From Clavelina lepadiformis (Eukaryota; Chordata; Ascidiacea; Aplousobranchia; Clavelinidae), in assembly GCF_947623445.1 (NCBI RefSeq), contig NC_135244.1, positions 16,802,860-16,866,859 of the forward strand: a stretch of DNA of 64,000 nt. Reading direction: 5' to 3'. The position numbers and the translations under genes were made by a program. This document shows, in pieces, positions 57,998 to 64,000 of this stretch (position 1 is the stretch's first letter; each line of letters starts with the position of its first letter). Below the pieces are notes generated by a model. The model saw only the letters and a program-made list of their open reading frames with translations. It did not search any database and had not been told where the DNA came from.

Positions 57998-58421
57998 TAG
58001 GGATGTGCCGCGAGGAAGATTATTTGGGTTCGTGCGAACCCGAATATCATGAAGGTCGACCCGAACGAATCCCGAATCTATTCGTATTAGAACAAAACAA
58101 TAAAATTTCCTCCAAAAGTTGTCAAGTCTTGCTTCTAAAATGACGTGATCGATAAACAAATCGCTTTCTTTCGAAAAATAGTGTTTAAAAAACGACCGAA
58201 AAAGCAAATTCGTTAGGAAAACGACCTTCATTGTAAGTACTGCTGACTCTAGTTTAGCATTGTCGGGAAACTAGATCATCATTTTTTACGAAAGTCAGTA
58301 AATTTATAAGTAATATTGTATTGGGGTTCGCCATTGTTGGTATTCGTGTTCGCCCGAATCTTCCATAAAAGCGATATTCGGCGAATCTATTCGGGTTTGG
58401 GTTCGTATCGGCCCATCCCTA
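57998..58421. mobile_element. hAT MITE, intact ends
   Basis: 424 bp, ends TAGGGATGTGCCG and CGGCCCATCCCTA, flanked by exact 8-bp GTGCTGAT (57990-57997, 58422-58429). Interior carries inverted GAACCCGAATA / TATTCGGGTT words at both ends. An inverted truncated relative lies at 53843-54236. Confidence 0.92.
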
Positions 58422-58429
58422 GTGCTGAT

Positions 58430-59801
58430 ACATGAATGACAATTTTGGACACATGTTCTAAAGATTTAGAACTTATTCAGCCTACAATATACCTTTAACC
58501 GCTATCTCAATAGCTACATTGACCCCATAAAGTAGATCATTTGCAACGCCTCGCTGAGTTTGCTGCGACACCATTTTGTAAAGCTGCTATTCTATTTCAA
58601 ATCAATTATGTGTAATCTAAATCAGTATCGGAGTAATAGGTCTGACAAACAAAACGTTTAGACTTTAGAACTTCACTAGGTCGACGTTGGTGTGCCTAGT
58701 GCGAGCATACCATGCATTGAATCCATCATCCATCTTGCCAACTGCTATTGAAATGCCTTCAGTATATAAACTTTACAACACTTAAGATTTGTCGTCGAAT
58801 TCATCAATATCAAAATGTTTTAATGATTGTACCGTGGGTGAAGTCAACGGAGATAAAGTGACATTTGAATATCATGTTCGGTTGTTGCAATTGGTTACAA
58901 TTACCCAAGCATAGGCATTCACCATGTGACCAAACTTTCTTTTCTTCTATAACCCAATTCAACCAATATAGATTAATTCATAATAGCGCTTTCTCCTATT
59001 TCCTTCTCGCTACCACCAAGAATGTGATTTAATTTTTTAGATGCAGGTGAAATTATTCCATGTTTAAAAAATACTTTACTTAACTTTGTAAAAAAAAAAA
59101 TTCTGCTAATATTTTATTTTTGGCTTACATTATAATCGAGATGATTAGCTTAGTTTACACAGGTTGTAAAGCCAATGTATTGTCAAAACTTTCGATGTTG
59201 AATGAGATACTTAAACAAGGAAAATTTGAGCTGTTGCAATTGACGGTGTCACTTTTGTCCTCGGTCTCCCGTACATAGCAAATCAACAATGGCCTTTGAT
59301 TGTATTCAAGTATTCAATGAAATATCACTTCTTTCAACGTTGCTATGGAAGAGCTTGAGACGATCAGCAAACATTTGTTTGGTTTGAACTGAGCAGAAGG
59401 CGGTGTTCCCATACTGAATATCGGACGAATATCCTCTATAGAATTGGATATTTGCTGTTCAGCAAACACGATAGCACGCCATGAGTCAAAAGAACAGACG
59501 TTTGGGACAAATACATGTGACATATGGTAAGACGAACTTTGCAGCGAGGCATTACTGCAACTGTAATGGTGGCATTCAGTAAAACATTTCAAAGCACCAA
59601 TTACAAGTAACTTTATAGTACACTGAGAGTGGTACAAAATACAGGTAAAGTGGTATTTACAATACTTGTAAATACAGATATATAGTGTAGTAATAAAATA
59701 AAGAGATGTACAGCGTTACTCATAGTTTATTAAAAAAACCAAAGTGATTTGAGGTATTTAGGTTAAGTTTTTCCTCAAAACTGGTTAATAACCTGAACAA
59801 A
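58430..59801. other. 5' flank of esterase C
   Basis: No gene or repeat recognised. A 107-codon minus-strand frame at 59314-59637 has no domain or splice context. Confidence 0.4.
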
Positions 59802-62800
59802 ATGAAGTTCATTTTAAGAGTTGTTGTCTTTATCACATCGGTCATCAGCGTCATCAGTGTAGACCCTTTCTTTGCCGGATTTGAGGAAGCTTTCAGAGAA
59901 CTCAGTGAGGAGCCAGATCTTAAATCTGTTCGATACCATCTGCCCAACCAACTCGAATATGAACCAGATGAAGAACCTATTGCTCATCCAAAGGTACAAA
60001 CAACAAGCGGACTTATCACCGGAGCTGCCTTCCCAGGTTGCACTTCGTTTTACAGCGTCCCGTACGCTAAGCCACCTGTTGGTGATTTGCGGTGAGCCTG
60101 ATGTTTTTACTGACTTAAATAAAGGCAAAACTTGTACAACGTTAACCAGCACTAAATGTAAAGGTTAATTTCATTGTTCAATTATTTAATGCTATGTGTC
60201 ACTTCGTGTAGTTAAATTGCAAAAGATCGACTTTGGTATGGTATATCGTGGTTTCTCTGCAAATGATTTGTGCGATTTAAAGGTTTCAAGAGCCACAGAT
60301 GGCTGAAGACCACGGGCCCCTCGACAAATCGACACCAGATTATGTCAGCTGCGTAGAGTTTTCGTCGAATTTACTTAAAAATAAGAAAACAGTTTCGAAA
60401 ATTTTGGTAAATCTTCGTTTATAATCCCGGATTATTTGATATGTAGATGTCGATAGGTTAAAAAGCATTTTTTATTAAAACTGAACAAATTAAATACTTC
60501 GCTCTGGATACCTCCACTTGTAATAAATCTTTATTAATAAATTGTTCTCAGCAAAAAGAAGATTGTCTTGTTCTAAATGTGCATGTTCCATCCACCATTG
60601 ACCTAAACACGTCACCCAACAAGAAGCTTCCCGTAATGTTTTGGATACACGGTGGCGCTTACAGTTTTGGAAGCGGTACAAGCATGATTTACGACGGACA
60701 AAAATTCAGCCAGGAAACCAACACAGTCGTGGTGACCATCAATTATCGACTTGGTAACTGACAAGTAAATCATTTGCAAAAGCCTTAAAGCGTCCCTTTT
60801 ATTACAAACAAGCGACAGGCCAAAAAAGAACAATGGTCATTTTTTTTATCAGGACCGCTTGGATTTCTCGTGTTTAAAAAATCTCTATTTACTTTCGAGG
60901 GGGGCAACCAAGCAATGAAAGATCAACAACTCGCCCTAAAATGGGTCCAGGAAAACATTGGAAATTTTGGGGGGGATAAGAACATGGTATCTCTCATCAG
61001 TTTCCTTGGCAATGTCTGGTCCATACTTTGGTTTCTTAGTAGATGACTTAAATAATGAACTTAAAATTTTCTTTTTATCGCAGGTTACAATATTTGGCGA
61101 AAGCGCTGGTGGCCAGTCTGTTATGTTTCACCTCTTATCTGAACAGAGTAACCCATTGTTTAAAAGAGCAATCATGCAAAGTAACCCTGCAGTATTTCCC
61201 TATCTTACGAGGGTCAAATATTTCAAGGAAACAACTAAGTTACTATTAAATGGCCTCAAGTGTTCGCCATTTGCCCTTCCCGCCGCTCAACTACTATGCT
61301 TGAAGTACTGTAAATAGGCCAATAGTCAAACACAGTTTTGTTTGAATCGAATGTCATAGCTGATAATTTGCACATTACGCAATCTTACACTAAATTGCTG
61401 GATTTCTCTAACTAGTATTAAAATACTGTATATTTTATTTTGATTTATCTTGGTTGGTGTTTCAAGCTAAACAGTAAGATGTTCTCAGATTTTTCATTTC
61501 TGATTTTTACAGGGAAGCGACGGTATCAAATCTATTGAAGGCACATAAACATCTCATGGATAAGGCAAAAACATCATTTCTAGACTTTGATTTGTTCCGT
61601 CTGATCGAACCTTTTCGACCTATCCTTGACGGGAAAGAAATCACTGCATCTCCGCTCGACTTGTTTCAATCCGGGAAGTGGAACAAGGATAAGGAAGTGA
61701 TCATTGGAACTTTATCCCAAGAGCTTGCCGTTTTGAAACCGATTGTACAGATGACCGGTTTAAAGAAACTTCCGAGGCTATTGTTTAGGGTTAAGCATTG
61801 TTTTACGGTTTTTGATTGTTTCAGTGTCTAACTTTTCCTAAGTTCAAGTCATTAGCGTTTCAACTTGTGTGTTTAGTGTAAAATTGTTCGAAAAACTGGT
61901 TTTGTAATCAGGCAAAACACTTTCCTGTACTGTAGACAATCACCACTGCCGCAGTTGGAGTTTGGAACGCTGGCAAAGTTATGCAACAATATGAACAGTT
62001 TGCCGTTGATGGAGATTACACAGAGGCGTTTGTCCAAGAGGCGTTGGATATGTTTTTTGCCTGCCCAACTAGAGCAGTTGCCAGGTAGGTTACATATATT
62101 TTAGTGCCCTCACCAATAAGAAAAGGTTTTATAAAACTCTTTAAAATATGGCGGCCCTGCGATAGAATCTGTTGTTACGACGATAGTTGCGTACAACCAT
62201 ATATCATGTACGTATGTTATAGCCAATGTTTTCAATGTAAATATTTGTTAATTGAAATGTATATATATCAAACCAATGAATATTTATCTTGCGCAGAGCT
62301 ATGTCTCAAACGTCAGGCTTATATACTCCACCCGTTTATCTTTACGTCAACCAACATCCGCTGGCAGGAGATTTATGCAAGCATTTAAGTCTACCAGAAT
62401 CTTTTTGTGGATATGCATTCCATGGATCTGATGTATTGTTTGTTTTCGACGTTGAGGCTGTGACGGGGTTAGTTAACGTCATTAAATCGATTAGGGTTTG
62501 AAACTGGTTCAAGATCTGGTTAGATTGGTCATGGACACAAGGAACATACTTATTTACAACACGTTATGTTGGATGTTAATATTATGACAGCAACTCGTAA
62601 GTAATGCAAATAAATAGAACTTTAATTTCTTTTTACGTTCTCAGAGATACGCTTTCTGACTCTGACAAAGTTATAGTGAAATTGTTCAGCAAATTTTGGG
62701 GGAATTTTGCTTACCACGGAAGCCCGACAACCGATGCAACAGAATGGCCACGATATGTATCAAACGCTCAAGTAAGCAGAGTTGATACCAAAAGTTCATT

Positions 62801-63207
62801 TAACAATTCACTGAAGATCGCAATAGTTTTAATAAAGGCTTTGGAAAGCTTACATAAGCTCTCTTTATGCAAAGTTGCAAAGTTTGCATTCTTATGTGAA
62901 TAATTTGTTCTAGAATCTAGATAATTAGTAATATGACCAAGACAACCAAATCTTTCAAGTACAATTAAATTGATGATTAATATTGTAAATGCTTTATCAG
63001 AAGGGCGGAACTGTAAATGCATGGAGCAACATTCGTCTGAAAGCGCCAAACAGTTCAGTAGAATCGGGTTACAAAGAAGAGTTTTGCGATTTCTGGGACA
63101 ATCTTGATATCTACAGAGGATGGGCGACGTCTATGGAAAGTAGTGATGAGCATGGTGGTGGCCCTTCAGAGAATCAGGAGGAGAACCACAGTCATGAAGA
63201 CCTTTGA
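59802..63207 (+). CDS. Carboxylesterase C, secreted
   Basis: Ten exons: 59802-60091, 60283-60406, 60552-60753, 60853-60986, 61084-61304, 61513-61789, 61936-62084, 62297-62467, 62645-62771, 63001-63207; 1902 nt, 633 residues. Signal peptide [19 protein letters not shown], then [11 protein letters not shown], shared with esterase A. Motifs: [14 protein letters not shown] (oxyanion), [11 protein letters not shown] (Ser), [10 protein letters not shown] (Glu), [14 protein letters not shown] (His), [13 protein letters not shown]-terminus is acidic and polar ([19 protein letters not shown]), no anchor. It is closer to A than to B in sequence. Exon 5 ends at a GTACTG donor; the alternative read-through meets a stop within a few codons. 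Confidence 0.95.
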
Positions 63208-63780
63208 CGTGCTATGTCAGGAAAATTTACAGCACAAGAACATATTAGCGTACTTATGAAAAGTTTGACTAGTCCAAAGAAAACTGAGATGTATTTGTAT
63301 TTGCAAAATACACTCAAAGGATGATCAATTAATACGTATAAACTGATAGTGTGTCATTGAAATTGTACAAAACACATTTAAAAAACTTTCGAAGTTAGAA
63401 TTAATTCAGTACATCTAGCTTCCACAATAATTTGAGGTTATCATATTTGTAAACCGTACAATTTGCATTTGTTATGCTTCAATACCACTTAAGCGTATTT
63501 ATTTCGTTGTGTAGTTTGGATTTAGCTTTATATCATAAAAAGCATAAGTAGCATAATGAACCAACACATGCTTTACATATGCGTAATATGCAATAGCATA
63601 CACATTATCACAGTAACATCATAATGTACTGTACCAGCACACAAAGTAACGTATAATTTTTTATGCCATTGTATATGTGGTACACAACGTAGAGCACAAA
63701 CACATGGGAGATCTCAGAGCTAAAAGCAAAAAGTTCATGTAATAGCAATTTGCTTTTTTGAACCCAGAGGCAAAATGTGA
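63208..63780. other. 3' flank of esterase C
   Basis: No close AATAAA and no repeat recognised. It may include the promoter of a gene starting near 63781. Confidence 0.35.
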
Positions 63781-63936
63781 ATGGCTGTAAAAACATTTCT
63801 CGCCATAGTCAAGTTCGTATTGTCAGTTGCTCAAGAACAAATGCTTAAGATGGACAGGGTGATTATTAATAATGAATGTGTGGGGTGTTCACTGCCAATG
63901 AATACAAAAGAACTATTGGCCAAGCAAATGCAAAAG
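63781..63936 (+). CDS. Possible first exon of an unidentified gene
   Basis: Open from an ATG (MAVKTFLAIVKFVLSVAQEQ) for 52 codons to a good donor AAAAG/GTATGTG at 63936/63937. It contains NNECVGCSLPMNTKELLAK. The start could be a weak signal peptide. The rest lies beyond the window; family not recognised. Confidence 0.35.
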
Positions 63937-64000
63937 GTATGTGCAAATAATTGTGTACACGATATACACAGAATAGTTTGCAACAAGCGTGTTACAAGCA

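Noticed and set aside
59314-59637. 107-codon minus-strand frame before esterase C
   Set aside because: No domain, no neighbouring exons; lies in the esterase C 5' flank.

Overview
The window is animal nuclear DNA: AT-rich, with many GT-AG introns of roughly 60-2,800 bp, metazoan gene families (BTB-BACK-Kelch, PAN/Apple-EGF membrane protein, Cid1/TUT-type nucleotidyltransferase, secreted carboxylesterases) and many short non-autonomous DNA transposons. The compact introns and gene families fit an invertebrate chordate such as an ascidian tunicate best, but nothing in the sequence proves the species.

Layout. 1-7540: a tandem array of 27 tRNA-Gly(UCC)-type genes, all on the minus strand, mostly one per ~285 bp, each alternating with an internally deleted tRNA relic. 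8040-9113: seven strongly decayed relatives of the same tRNA, a fossil edge of the array. 10650-11123: an unidentified exon-like remnant followed by a poly(A) signal. 17143 down to at least 11841 (minus): a single-pass membrane protein with signal peptide, PAN/Apple domain, Ser/Thr-rich stalk, EGF domain and transmembrane helix. 23542-28268 (plus): a nine-exon BTB-BACK-Kelch gene with three small hAT-like elements in its introns, one inserted directly at a 5' splice site. 28885-29190 (minus): fossil fragment of a mobile-element protein. 34660-38309 (plus): an eight-exon terminal nucleotidyltransferase of the Cid1/TUT type, with a pogo/Tigger element (itself carrying a nested element) in the intron between its catalytic aspartates. 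40273-44531 (minus), 48622-52064 (plus) and 59802-63207 (plus): three ten-exon carboxylesterase paralogues with the same intron positions and phases, the first two divergently arranged. 53843-58421: a transposon-rich gap between esterases two and three, with hAT-like elements and a two-copy family that makes 9-bp target duplications. 63781-63936: a possible first exon of another plus-strand gene.

How the parts relate. The protein genes form no obvious pathway; the clear local relationships are the esterase duplication and the tRNA array. All exon sets given were built by eye from splice sites, reading phase and family motifs; for the five complete gene models the summed coding length is a multiple of three. 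The most unusual items are the tRNA array (dimeric units, anticodon variants including UCA, higher-order repeats, decay edge) and the hAT insertion whose target duplication is the splice donor itself.
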